NCBI RefSeq assembly: GCF_963675985.1
Contig: NZ_OY780957.1
Span: 1,318,501-1,382,500 of the forward strand
Length of the DNA stretch: 64,000 nt
DNA from: an uncultured Roseibium sp.
GTDB taxonomy: Bacteria; Pseudomonadota; Alphaproteobacteria; Rhizobiales; Stappiaceae
Direction of reading: 5' to 3'
Positions 54,710-62,418 of this stretch are shown piece by piece; position 1 is the stretch's first letter, and each line of letters opens with the position of its first letter. The position numbers were made by a program, and so were the translations under genes. The notes beneath the pieces are model-generated. The model was given only the letters and a program-made list of their open reading frames with translations. It did no database searches and was not told the DNA's origin.

Positions 54710-54747
54710 TAACCCGGGCAGAGCGGTTTTCCCGAACCTTTTTGCCT

Positions 54748-55016
54748 TAGGGTACGGACCCATAAAATTCTATTTTCAGGCGTCAATCCGGCAAAGGAAA
54801 GCGAGGAAAAGCCTGCAGAACCATGCGCGTGCATGGTGCAAAGGCTTTGACGCGGCTTGCCGCAGCCGGATTGGTGTCCTTCGGATCGACCGGGAAATGG
54901 CTGCCTCCTGCGTTGCAAAATCTTGAAAACCTCGCGGGTTTCCTGCGATTTATGCGCCCTGGATACAGCCATTTCGTGATCGACCTGAACACAGAATTTT
55001 GTGAGTCCGTACCCTA
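54748..55016. mobile_element. Non-autonomous MITE-like element with 22-bp terminal inverted repeats and TA duplication
   Basis: The left end GGGTACGGACCCATAAAATTCT occupies 54750-54771. Its inverted copy at 54993-55014 matches at 20 of 22 positions. Both ends are flanked by TA (54748-54749 and 55015-55016), with a T before and a G after, giving the YTAR target typical of the IS427 group of IS5. The 265-bp interior has no transposase frame. It separates the FAD oxidase from the ArsC-like gene, fills most of the 373-base gap, and ends 68 bases before the next start codon. Confidence 0.85.
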
Positions 55017-55082
55017 GCCCTTGAAAGCGCAGGCCAGAACGGCACATTGGGGTCCCCGATCAACCGAACAAGAGGCGGCCCC

Positions 55083-55442
55083 ATGAAGGTCTACGGCATC
55101 AAGAATTGCGACACGGTCAAGAAGGCGCGCAAGTTTCTCGAGGAAGCCGGAGTGGACTACACCTTCCATGACTACAAGAAGGAAGGGGTCGATGCCGAAA
55201 AGCTTGCCGTCTTCGTCGGTGAATTCGGCTGGGACACCGTGCTCAACCGGAAGGGCACCACCTGGCGCAAGCTGGACGACGAGATCAAGGAAACGGTTAC
55301 CGACCCCGCGAGCGCCATCGCGCTGATGATCGAGAACCCGTCGATGATCAAGCGGCCGATCGTCGAGGGCGAAACGAAGAACTTCATCGGCTTCGATCCG
55401 GTCGCCTGGGAAATGGCGCTGGAACTCGGGGAATTGAAATAG
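55083..55442 (+). CDS. ArsC/YffB-family thioredoxin-fold protein
   Basis: 119 residues from ATG 55083 (MKVYGIKNCDTVKKARKFLEE), with GAGGCGG upstream. The N-terminal CDTVKKA gives a single active cysteine followed by basic residues, as in YffB/Spx-like ArsC relatives. NRKGTTWRKLDDE and SMIKRPIVE are family motifs. It is probably a GSH-linked reductase or regulator rather than an arsenate enzyme; no ars genes are near. Confidence 0.9.
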   Translation: MKVYGIKNCDTVKKARKFLEEAGVDYTFHDYKKEGVDAEKLAVFVGEFGWDTVLNRKGTTWRKLDDEIKETVTDPASAIALMIENPSMIKRPIVEGETKNFIGFDPVAWEMALELGELK

Positions 55443-55458
55443 ATCAGCTGTGCGGCCG

Positions 55459-55878
55459 CTACCAGGTCCGCCTTGGACCGACGTCGATGTGATAATGGCC
55501 GGAGCGATAGTGCTTGTAGCCGCCGACTTCCTTCTGTCTCTTCAGGAAGGCGATCACCGATGACGGATTGCCGCGAACGTTGAAATCCACCGCACGGCAG
55601 TTCAGGTGATAGGAATCACCCGCACCGCCCTTCCACCAGTTCTCCAGCCACCAGCGCTTGGTCGAGGTGACCGTAACCCGGCCGTAACGTTCGGACACCC
55701 GGTTCAGGACCTTTTTCAGCTTTCGCGGTACGCACCACTCCGTATCGTTGTAGTGCACGTTGTTGTTGGAGCCGGTCATCCAGCCGAGGCCGGTCACGCC
55801 GGCGACGGTGCCGCAACCGGCAAGCGCCGGTGCAATTGCAATCAGAACAGCCAGTGTGATCGGTCGGAGACGCGCCAT
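55459..55878 (-). CDS. M15/DUF882-like lipoprotein (probable murein peptidase fold)
   Basis: 139 residues. Lipoprotein signal with lipobox LAGC (Cys22). Zn-binding residues of the peptidase M15 fold are visible: His91 and Asp98 in SYHLNCRAVDFN, and His130 in SGHYHIDVGPRRTW. These are the L,D/D,D-carboxypeptidase-like ligands (HxxxxxxD...HxH). It would act on, or bind, peptidoglycan in the periplasm. Convergent with the ArsC-like gene, 16 bases apart. Confidence 0.88.
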   Translation of the reverse strand: MARLRPITLAVLIAIAPALAGCGTVAGVTGLGWMTGSNNNVHYNDTEWCVPRKLKKVLNRVSERYGRVTVTSTKRWWLENWWKGGAGDSYHLNCRAVDFNVRGNPSSVIAFLKRQKEVGGYKHYRSGHYHIDVGPRRTW

Positions 55879-56128
55879 GATGCTTTGTCTTGGGTTGAAG
55901 AAAATCGAGCTCAGGATCGGCGCAAGACGTTAAAATTGTCATGAAAAACATGGTTAAGCATTAGGCAGTTCGGGGCCTTCAAAGGGTCTTGGCGTTAACG
56001 ATTTGGCGCCCTGGTCACGGGCCTTGCGGGCCGACCCTGCCCCGGATGCGCGGCGATGACTTGTTGACGGTACGCCCGGCGATCCTGCACAAACAGGCGA
56101 CGGTGTTTCAAAACGGTGTCCCAGTTTC

Positions 56129-56923
56129 ATGACAGCTTTCGCATCCCTCCCGCCTCTGCCGCAAATCATGGTGGCTCCCAACGGGGCTCGTAAAATGAAG
56201 AGCGATCACCCGGCCCTGCCGATTACCGTCGAAGAGACGGTTCGGGCGGCAAAGGCCAGTTTCGAAGCGGGGGCCCGAGGGCTGCATGCCCATGTACGCG
56301 ACCGGCAAGGCAAACATGTTCTCGATGCCGGTCTCTACCGCGCGCTTTTAAAGGAAATGGCGGAGGCCGTTCCGGGCATGTATGTCCAGATCACGACCGA
56401 GGCTGTTGGCATATACAGTCCCGAGGAACAGCGGGCGCTGGTTCGCGATGTCATGCCGGATGCCGTGTCCATTGCCCTTCGGGAAATGTGTCCGGATGAG
56501 GAGACCGGCGAGGCCCGGTCCTTTTATCATTGGGCGGCCGAAGCCCGGATTGCCGTGCAGCATATTCTCTACAGTCCGGAAGATGTCGACCGGTTCCTGC
56601 ACTTCGCGGCGGACGGCGTGATCCCCGGCCCGTCTGCACAGGTCCTGTTCGTTCTGGGACGCTATGCCGATAATCAGGAGAGTACTCCTGAGGATCTCGA
56701 CCCTTTCCTTATGGAACTCGCCCGGTGCCCGGCCGATCTGAACCTCGACTGGGCCATCTGTGCCTTCGGTCACCGGGAGACGGACTGCCTCGTCTACGCA
56801 ATGGAAAAGGGCGGCAAGGCCCGGATCGGTTTCGAAAACGGCCTGTGGAACCGGGACGGGGCGCTTGCCGCCGATAACGCGGATCGCGTCCGCGATCTGG
56901 TGGCAGCCGTGAAAGCAGGTTAG
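56129..56923 (+). CDS. BKACE (DUF849) beta-keto acid cleavage enzyme
   Basis: 264 residues. Zn motif GLHAHVRDRQG (His53 and His55), IMVAPNGARK at the N-terminus (substrate loop) and CAFGHRETDCLVYAMEKGGKARIGFEN with a third ligand Glu. This family includes 3-keto-5-aminohexanoate cleavage enzyme and transfers acetyl-CoA onto beta-keto acids. The exact substrate is unknown. A convergent LysR gene overlaps by 4 bases. No Shine-Dalgarno is seen before the first ATG. Confidence 0.9.
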   Translation: MTAFASLPPLPQIMVAPNGARKMKSDHPALPITVEETVRAAKASFEAGARGLHAHVRDRQGKHVLDAGLYRALLKEMAEAVPGMYVQITTEAVGIYSPEEQRALVRDVMPDAVSIALREMCPDEETGEARSFYHWAAEARIAVQHILYSPEDVDRFLHFAADGVIPGPSAQVLFVLGRYADNQESTPEDLDPFLMELARCPADLNLDWAICAFGHRETDCLVYAMEKGGKARIGFENGLWNRDGALAADNADRVRDLVAAVKAG

Positions 56924-57846
56924 GCGGTCCGTTTCAGGTCTCTTGAAATATTTTCCAGGAGCCAGTCCCGGAAGGCGCGGATTTTTCCCGCGTTCCGGCG
57001 GTTTTCAGGATAGCTCAGTGTCCAGCCCCCATCGGTTTCGCATTCGAGGTCGAACGGCTGGATCAACTGGCCTTTGGCGAGAGCGTCGCGGTAGAAGAAT
57101 GGTGTCAGGATCGCGACCCCCTGCCCGGCAATCGCCCTTTGCGCCTCCAGCGCCTGCGATCCCATGCGTGCTGCGGGGGTATCCGCCAGCCCTGCACAGG
57201 AGACCCCGGCGGCATGGAACCAGTCGGCCCACCAAGCGTCGTGCGGATCGATGATCGGCAGTTTGAGGAGGTCCTCCGGGATGTGGATGCCGCCAATGCT
57301 TTCGGCAAGCCCCGGCGACACCATGGGCGTGAACCTGCAAGGCACGAGCTGATGAAAGCGCAGGGACCCTTTCGGCCGCCTGCCGGCGGTGATCAGCACA
57401 TCGGCGGAAGGCGTTTCCGCCGCGGTCAGTTCGGAACCTGGAGATTCAATCGAGCGGGCATAGGGAATGAGCCGGACGGCCAGGCCGGGGTTTTCAAGCT
57501 GAAAGCCGCCGAGGCGTTCCGACAGCCAGAAGATTGCGAAGGTCGAGCTGCACAGGATCGTCAGGGTTCCCTGGCCGGCCTGGCGCACTCCGTCAAAGGC
57601 GTCGCGGAGCGTTGAAAACGCGTCCGTGACCCGGGGCGCCAGCTGTGCGCCGATCTCGGTCAGTTCGATCCGTCGCGGCAGGCGCCGAAACAGGGCTGCG
57701 CCTAGACGCTCCTCGAGCACCTTGATCTGATAACTGACGGCGGCCTGGGTCATGCCGAGCTCCGCGCCCGCGCGCGTGAAACTCATGTGGCGGCAGACCG
57801 CCTCGAAGACCCGGATTGCGGCGACAGGGGGAAGCGGTTCGGGCAT
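56920..57846 (-). CDS. LysR-family transcriptional regulator
   Basis: About 308 residues from ATG 57846 (MPEPLPPVAAIRVFEAVCRHMSFTRAGAELGMTQAAVSYQIKVLEE). The HTH is the standard LysR N-terminus, with FSTLRDAFDGVRQ and TLTILCSSTFAIFWLSERLGGF beginning the effector domain. An upstream ATG at 57873 is also in frame. Both starts lie in a perfect palindrome with 15-bp arms. It resembles GcvA-like regulators and is tail-to-tail with the BKACE gene. Confidence 0.92.
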   Translation of the reverse strand: MPEPLPPVAAIRVFEAVCRHMSFTRAGAELGMTQAAVSYQIKVLEERLGAALFRRLPRRIELTEIGAQLAPRVTDAFSTLRDAFDGVRQAGQGTLTILCSSTFAIFWLSERLGGFQLENPGLAVRLIPYARSIESPGSELTAAETPSADVLITAGRRPKGSLRFHQLVPCRFTPMVSPGLAESIGGIHIPEDLLKLPIIDPHDAWWADWFHAAGVSCAGLADTPAARMGSQALEAQRAIAGQGVAILTPFFYRDALAKGQLIQPFDLECETDGGWTLSYPENRRNAGKIRAFRDWLLENISRDLKRTA

Positions 57847-57877
57847 GATGCATAAAATTTCCTTATGCATCATGCCC
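57841..57877. promoter_or_regulatory. 37-bp palindrome (15-bp arms) over the LysR start codon
   Basis: GGGCATGATGCATAA (57841-57855) and TTATGCATCATGCCC (57863-57877) are perfect inverted arms with a 7-base spacer. On the minus strand the LysR ATG (57846-57844) is in the 3' arm and the AAGGA Shine-Dalgarno sits at the edge of the 5' arm and loop. It could be an operator or an RNA hairpin hiding the start. Confidence 0.8.
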
Positions 57878-57947
57878 GATTTTTCGTTGGTTTTCCAGTG
57901 GTTTCAAGAACAGACTTCGACCTGTAACCCACTGGAGAATTGACGAA

Positions 57948-58193
57948 ATGTCCGTCGATCGAACCCGGCCGCAGCGCGATGCCGGGAATACTCTTTTTTG
58001 TGTCCGATTTATCGCAAAGGTCCGTGGGCGCCTGTTTCGGCGCAAGGAAGTGCTTGATGATGGCGGGCCGGATTCGGAGCGCCTCCTGAAAGACATGGGT
58101 CCGGGTTCTTCCCGTTTCTCCGGGCCGTCGCTGGAGGACAAATGGCGCGAGGAACTCGCCCTTATGGCCAGGGAGCGAAGCGGGCGGAATTGA
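57948..58193 (+). CDS. Small basic hypothetical protein
   Basis: 81 residues, with GGAG 11 bases before ATG. The N-terminal part is Arg-rich (VRFIAKVRGRLFRRKEVLDD), followed by an acidic/Gly segment and a charged C-terminus (WREELALMARERS). There is no signal peptide or TM segment. It is divergent from the LysR gene and just before the convergent LysE. Probably real, but family and function are not recognised. Confidence 0.55.
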   Translation: MSVDRTRPQRDAGNTLFCVRFIAKVRGRLFRRKEVLDDGGPDSERLLKDMGPGSSRFSGPSLEDKWREELALMARERSGRN

Positions 58194-58208
58194 AGCGGCT
58201 GACCTGCG

Positions 58209-58808
58209 TTACAGCAACAAGGCCCAGACCGTGGCGGCCAGCATGCCCGCCGCCATCAGGATCGTGGTCGTACGCAGGACCGGGCCTTCGCCGAGAAACG
58301 CCAGGATCGATACGCCGAGCAGGGCCCAGATCGAATGGGCAATCGTGCCGCCAAGAATGAACCCGCCGGTCAGGACGAGCGCGTTTTCCGTCAGGCCGAG
58401 GCCGTTGCCGGCAAAAAAGGTCGTGTAGGCGACCAGGCTCATGGCCCAGGTTTTCGGGCTGAGCGGATGGATCAGCAGGCCTTCCCAGAAACTCGGCAGC
58501 GTGACCTCGCCCTTCGGCCTGATGCTGAGGGAGACGATCCGCCAGGCGAGATAGGTCATGTAGACCATGCTGAGCGCCTTGAACGCAATGACCAGCGGCC
58601 CGCCGCCGGCCATGGCCTGACCCAGTCCGTAACCGACGCACATGTTGAGAAAGATGGAGCCGATCTGCGAGGCCATGATGACCGGGAAGGCCGTCCGGTA
58701 ACCGGAGGTCGCGCCGATGGCCATGAAGGTCAGGTTACCGGGGCCGGGCGTTCCGGTCATCACGGCGACGAAAAGGGCGAAAGCGGTCAGGGTCGATGCG
58801 TCCGGCAT
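58209..58808 (-). CDS. LysE-family amino acid exporter
   Basis: 199 residues from ATG 58808 (MPDASTLTAFALFVAVMTGTPGPGNLTFMAIG), with the LysE/RhtB motif TPGPGN and five to six TM helices. The much longer minus-strand frame is an artefact of antisense coding over the next gene. Divergent from a MocR regulator, which is the likely controller. Exported compound unknown. Confidence 0.9.
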   Translation of the reverse strand: MPDASTLTAFALFVAVMTGTPGPGNLTFMAIGATSGYRTAFPVIMASQIGSIFLNMCVGYGLGQAMAGGGPLVIAFKALSMVYMTYLAWRIVSLSIRPKGEVTLPSFWEGLLIHPLSPKTWAMSLVAYTTFFAGNGLGLTENALVLTGGFILGGTIAHSIWALLGVSILAFLGEGPVLRTTTILMAAGMLAATVWALLL

Positions 58809-58880
58809 GGTATGATGACAATCGATACAATATGGATATTGGGTAGAGATACTTGAGCAATTGTTCCAGTCAATGTATTT

Positions 58881-58897
58881 ATTGTCCTTATGACAAT
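58881..58897. promoter_or_regulatory. Inverted repeat over the MocR start, with an upstream half-site
   Basis: ATTGTC (58881-58886) and GACAAT (58892-58897) with a 5-base spacer span the MocR start codon at 58890. A further GACAAT at 58817-58822 lies near the LysE start. MocR regulators usually bind such repeats between divergent genes. Confidence 0.6.
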
Positions 58898-60299
58898 GTG
58901 GGTGCCTGACATCACAAACGCCGACGGCCCGATCTATCTCGCCATCGCCGATGCCATCGAAACCGATATCGGTACCGGTGCCCTGGCGAGAGGCGATCGG
59001 CTGCCGCCCCAGCGCGAGCTTGCCTATCAGCTCGGCATTACCCTCGGCACGGTGACGCGGGCGTATCGGGAAGCCGAACGTCGCCGCCTGTTGCGCGGCG
59101 AAACCGGACGGGGAACCTATGTCGCGCCGGAAACCCAGGCGGTCTCGCCGCTGATCCCCAATGAGGATGGCGACGAAGACCTGGATCTTGCCCGGAACTT
59201 CGCCTATCCGCATCTCAATCCGAGCCTGAGCGAAGGCCTGATCCGGCTGGCGCGCACGCCCGGCATCGACCGGCTCAATGGCTTCGTGCCCTCCGAGGGC
59301 CTGAGATCGCACCGCGAAACCGGGGCGCTGCTGTTTGAAAAATTCGGCCTTGAAGCCGACCCGGACCGGGTCGCGCTGACCTGCGGTGCCCAGCACGGGA
59401 TCCAGATCCTGCTGCAGGCGCTGTTCCGGCCGGGCGATGCGGTGGCTGTGGATGCCTTCACCTATCCGTCGATCCTGAATTCCGCGCCCCATCTCGGACT
59501 GCGTCTCGTACCCGTTCCCGCAGTATGCGCGCCGGACGGAGACTATCTTGCGATGGACCCGGATGCGCTTTACGAAGCGGTGCGCCAGCACGGGGTCAAG
59601 GGCGTCTTCCTGATGCCTAATATGCAGAATCCCACCACCCACACCATGAGCCTGGCCGAACGCCAGGCGCTGGTTGGTGTTGCCCGCAAGGCGGGCCTCA
59701 AGATCATCGAGGACGACCCCTATACGCCGTTCGTCACCGAGAGCCTGCCCGCCTTCGGTAAACTGGCCCCGGAACTGACCGCATCGATTGCCAGTATTTC
59801 CAAGCTGATCTCGCCGGGCAGCCGGATCGGCTTCGTCCATGTGCCTGCTTCCTACGGCGCCTCGGTTCGAAACCTGATCGGCGAAAGCACATGGATGGCC
59901 TCGCCGATCACCGCGGAACTGATCGGCGGTTGGATCCGCGACGGTTCGCTGGAAAAGGTGCTGGCAGCCAAACGTCGGGCGAACCGGAAACGCTATGAAC
60001 AGGCGGTGGAGCGGTTGGGTGCCGACAGGCTGCAGGGGGGCGAAGACAAGGTCTTCGCCTGGTTGCGCCTGACCGATGGCGTCGATCCGGATGCGGTCGA
60101 GGCGACGCTCGCCCATCAGGGCCTGTCGATCCTGTCGTCACGCTATTTCCAGACACCGGGACAGAAGCTTGCGCCCTACATGCGCGTGACCTTCGGCTCC
60201 ATCGTGGAAGACGGAAAGTTCACAGATGCGCTCGACCGAGTAGCGGCAACGATCGCCCGTTTCGCGAAAGGCCCCGAACGGTCCCAGCCGGTTGGATAG
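58890..60299 (+). CDS. MocR/PdxR-like regulator (GntR HTH fused to aminotransferase domain)
   Basis: 469 residues. N-terminal GntR wHTH (about 20-85, DRLPPQRELAYQLGITLGTVTRAY), then an aspartate aminotransferase-like fold with EDDPYTPF and the PLP-Schiff-base Lys in ASISKLISPGSRIGF. It senses PLP or an amino-acid adduct. No Shine-Dalgarno: the ATG at 58890 or 58896 is inside an AT-rich repeat, so it may be leaderless. Divergent LysE is its probable target. Confidence 0.93.
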   Translation: MTMWVPDITNADGPIYLAIADAIETDIGTGALARGDRLPPQRELAYQLGITLGTVTRAYREAERRRLLRGETGRGTYVAPETQAVSPLIPNEDGDEDLDLARNFAYPHLNPSLSEGLIRLARTPGIDRLNGFVPSEGLRSHRETGALLFEKFGLEADPDRVALTCGAQHGIQILLQALFRPGDAVAVDAFTYPSILNSAPHLGLRLVPVPAVCAPDGDYLAMDPDALYEAVRQHGVKGVFLMPNMQNPTTHTMSLAERQALVGVARKAGLKIIEDDPYTPFVTESLPAFGKLAPELTASIASISKLISPGSRIGFVHVPASYGASVRNLIGESTWMASPITAELIGGWIRDGSLEKVLAAKRRANRKRYEQAVERLGADRLQGGEDKVFAWLRLTDGVDPDAVEATLAHQGLSILSSRYFQTPGQKLAPYMRVTFGSIVEDGKFTDALDRVAATIARFAKGPERSQPVG

Positions 60300-60335
60300 G
60301 ACCAAGCTCTAAGCCAAATGATGAGTGCCCAACCT

Positions 60336-60364
60336 TTGACAAGAACGCCATCCGCGTGAATAAG
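60336..60364 (+). promoter_or_regulatory. Probable sigma-70 promoter of bioMNY
   Basis: TTGACA (60336-60341), 17 bases, AATAAG (60359-60364, four of six bases match TATAAT). It overlaps the GTG at 60356, which therefore is unlikely to be the translation start. Confidence 0.55.
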
Positions 60365-60406
60365 CAGGCGACCGGCACAGGACCGGTAAGGAACCTGAAA
60401 GGCGAC

Positions 60407-61186
60407 ATGGCGTTCTGGACCCCACGCAAGAACAGGCGGGAAGAAGGGCAGCGTTTCGATCCGGCGCTGGCCGAGTTTGCCGTCCTTGAAGACGTTGGCC
60501 TGGTCTTGGGCAACCACGAGGTTCTCAAGGGTATTTCCCTTTCCCTGTCCGAACGCCGTATCGGTATTGTCGGCCTGAACGGATCGGGCAAGAGCAGCCT
60601 GGTCCGTCTGCTGAACGGCCTGCATCTGCCCGGTCGCGGCCGTGTGCGGATATTCGGCGCGGAAACGACGTCGGTCCGGGCGCAACTGCCACGCCACGTG
60701 GGCTTCGTTTTCCAGAACCCGGACCATCAGGCGATTTTTCCGACCGTGGAAGAGGAAATCGCCTTCGGACTGACCCAGCTCGGCGCCGACAAGCAGGCGG
60801 CGCGAGACGGGGCAACGGATTTCCTGAAACGGCATCACTGCGAGGCGCTCGCCAAAAAACCCTTCGCGGAACTGTCCGAAGGCCAGAAGCAGCTTGTCTG
60901 CATCCTGGCGGTTCTCGTCATGCAGCCGGAACTGCTCGTTCTCGATGAACCCATGGCGAGCCTCGATGGTCTGGCGTCCCGCCGCATCCTGCAGAAGTTA
61001 CAATCGCTCGATCAGAAGATCGTCCTGATCAGCCACGATCTGTCCGTCTTTGACGGGTACGACCGCGTGGTCTGGCTGGAGGACGGGCGTGTGCGCATGG
61101 ACGGCGTCCCGGGCGATGTCCTGCCGGCCTATGTGGCCGATCTCGACAGAAGGGCCGATGCCGCAACGGACGAGGTGGACCTGTGA
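60407..61186 (+). CDS. bioM: Biotin ECF transporter, ATPase BioM
   Basis: About 259 residues from ATG 60407 (MAFWTPRKNRREEGQRFDPALA), with AAAGG before it. A GTG at 60356 would add 17 residues but lies in the promoter. Walker A GLNGSGKSSLVR, Q-loop GFVFQNPDHQAIFP, signature ELSEGQKQLVCILAVL, Walker B LLVLDEPMASLDG. This is the EcfA-type ATPase with the BioM-style SEGQKQ signature. It starts the bioM-bioN-bioY unit. Confidence 0.94.
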   Translation: MAFWTPRKNRREEGQRFDPALAEFAVLEDVGLVLGNHEVLKGISLSLSERRIGIVGLNGSGKSSLVRLLNGLHLPGRGRVRIFGAETTSVRAQLPRHVGFVFQNPDHQAIFPTVEEEIAFGLTQLGADKQAARDGATDFLKRHHCEALAKKPFAELSEGQKQLVCILAVLVMQPELLVLDEPMASLDGLASRRILQKLQSLDQKIVLISHDLSVFDGYDRVVWLEDGRVRMDGVPGDVLPAYVADLDRRADAATDEVDL

Positions 61187-61842
61187 TCTCCGTCTACCTG
61201 CCCGGCAACAGTTGGATCCACCGGATGCCGGTTCGTCTCAAGCTTCTGGTGCTTGCCGCAGTTACCATGGTGATCCTGCCGGTGCATGATCCTCTTGTTT
61301 TGGGCTTAGTACTCGCGGGTGTCCTTGGCCTTTACGCCACACTCGGACCGGAGGGATTAAAGCAGGTCCTGCTTTTAAAACCATTGGTGTTCCTTCTCCT
61401 GTTCATCTTTCTTCTGCACGGGATCAGCGGGTCCTGGGTGGAAGGTCTTGTGGCCGTGCAGCGCCTTGTTTCCATGGTGCTGCTCGCCAATCTCGTATCC
61501 GTCACCACCCGCATGGACGACATGCTGGAAGCGGTCAGGCCGCTCTTCTATCCGCTGAAGGTTTTCGGTGTTTCGCCGAAGAAGCCGGCGCTCGCCGTGG
61601 CCCTGGTGATCCGTTTTGCACCGGTGCTGCTCTCTGTATACTCCTCCCTGGCGGAAGCCTACCGGGCCCGCACGGGCAAACGTGGCAGCTGGCGGCTGAT
61701 CGCTCCCTTCGCGCTGCAGGCGCTCAAAATGTCGGAGAATGTCGCCGAAGCGCTAACGGCGCGCGGCGGCGCACAGGGTCTGGTCACGGAAATTTCCCCG
61801 AACCCGGAGAAGAGACGCCGGATACTGAAAAGGAACTCATGA
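61183..61842 (+). CDS. bioN: Biotin ECF transporter, BioN transmembrane component
   Basis: 219 residues, about five TM helices. EcfT family: the conserved Ala-Arg-Gly-type coupling motif at the C-terminus appears as EALTARGGAQG, and an earlier one in AYRARTGKRGSW. The start overlaps the bioM stop by 4 bases. Confidence 0.93.
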   Translation: MISVYLPGNSWIHRMPVRLKLLVLAAVTMVILPVHDPLVLGLVLAGVLGLYATLGPEGLKQVLLLKPLVFLLLFIFLLHGISGSWVEGLVAVQRLVSMVLLANLVSVTTRMDDMLEAVRPLFYPLKVFGVSPKKPALAVALVIRFAPVLLSVYSSLAEAYRARTGKRGSWRLIAPFALQALKMSENVAEALTARGGAQGLVTEISPNPEKRRRILKRNS

Positions 61843-62393
61843 CAATGACTGACCGTTCGCTGGTCCAGATCGCATTTTATGCAGCCCTGATCGCAGCTCT
61901 TGGCCTGCTGCCGAAAGTCGACCTTCCTTTCGGCGTGCCGATTACAGCGCAGACACTCGGCGTTATGCTGGCCGGTGTCATGCTCGGCCCGGTCCGTGGA
62001 GCCCTTGCAATGCTTCTGTTCCTGTTTCTTATCGCGCTCGGGGCGCCGCTCCTGGCGGGCGGACGCGGGGGGCTCGGCGTTTTTGCCTCGCCGACCGTTG
62101 GTTTTCTGATCGGCTTTCCCATCGGAGCTTTTGTCGCCGGTCTGATCATGCAGCGAACGAAGGCGCTGTCGGTCATTCCGGCCGCCGCCCTGGCCGCTCT
62201 CATTGGCGGGGTCGGGGTAGTCTATCTGTTCGGCGTTCCGGGGATGGCTTATATGGCCAAAATGTCCCTGGTTGATGCGTCGAAAATTTGTGCGGCGTTT
62301 ATCCCCGGCGACCTGATCAAGGTCGCGATCACCGCCGTCGTTGCCGAAACGATTGCCCGCGGCCTTCCCCGGGCCTTGCTGTCGCGCACCTGA
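61839..62393 (+). CDS. bioY: Biotin ECF transporter, BioY substrate-binding component
   Basis: 184 residues, six TM helices. BioY hallmarks: VPITAQTLGVMLAGVMLGPVRGALAM, then GRGGLGVFASPTVGFLIGFPIGAF and AFIPGDLIKVAITA. It binds biotin with high affinity and works with BioMN. A 4-base overlap with bioN confirms a single operon. Confidence 0.97.
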   Translation: MTMTDRSLVQIAFYAALIAALGLLPKVDLPFGVPITAQTLGVMLAGVMLGPVRGALAMLLFLFLIALGAPLLAGGRGGLGVFASPTVGFLIGFPIGAFVAGLIMQRTKALSVIPAAALAALIGGVGVVYLFGVPGMAYMAKMSLVDASKICAAFIPGDLIKVAITAVVAETIARGLPRALLSRT

Positions 62394-62418
62394 CCGGTCC
62401 GACACGAAAGGCGCCAGC

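Noticed and set aside
58809..60116. Long N-terminal extension of the LysE gene
   Set aside because: It is antisense to the MocR gene. The true LysE start at 58808 begins a normal-length exporter with the TPGPGN motif.
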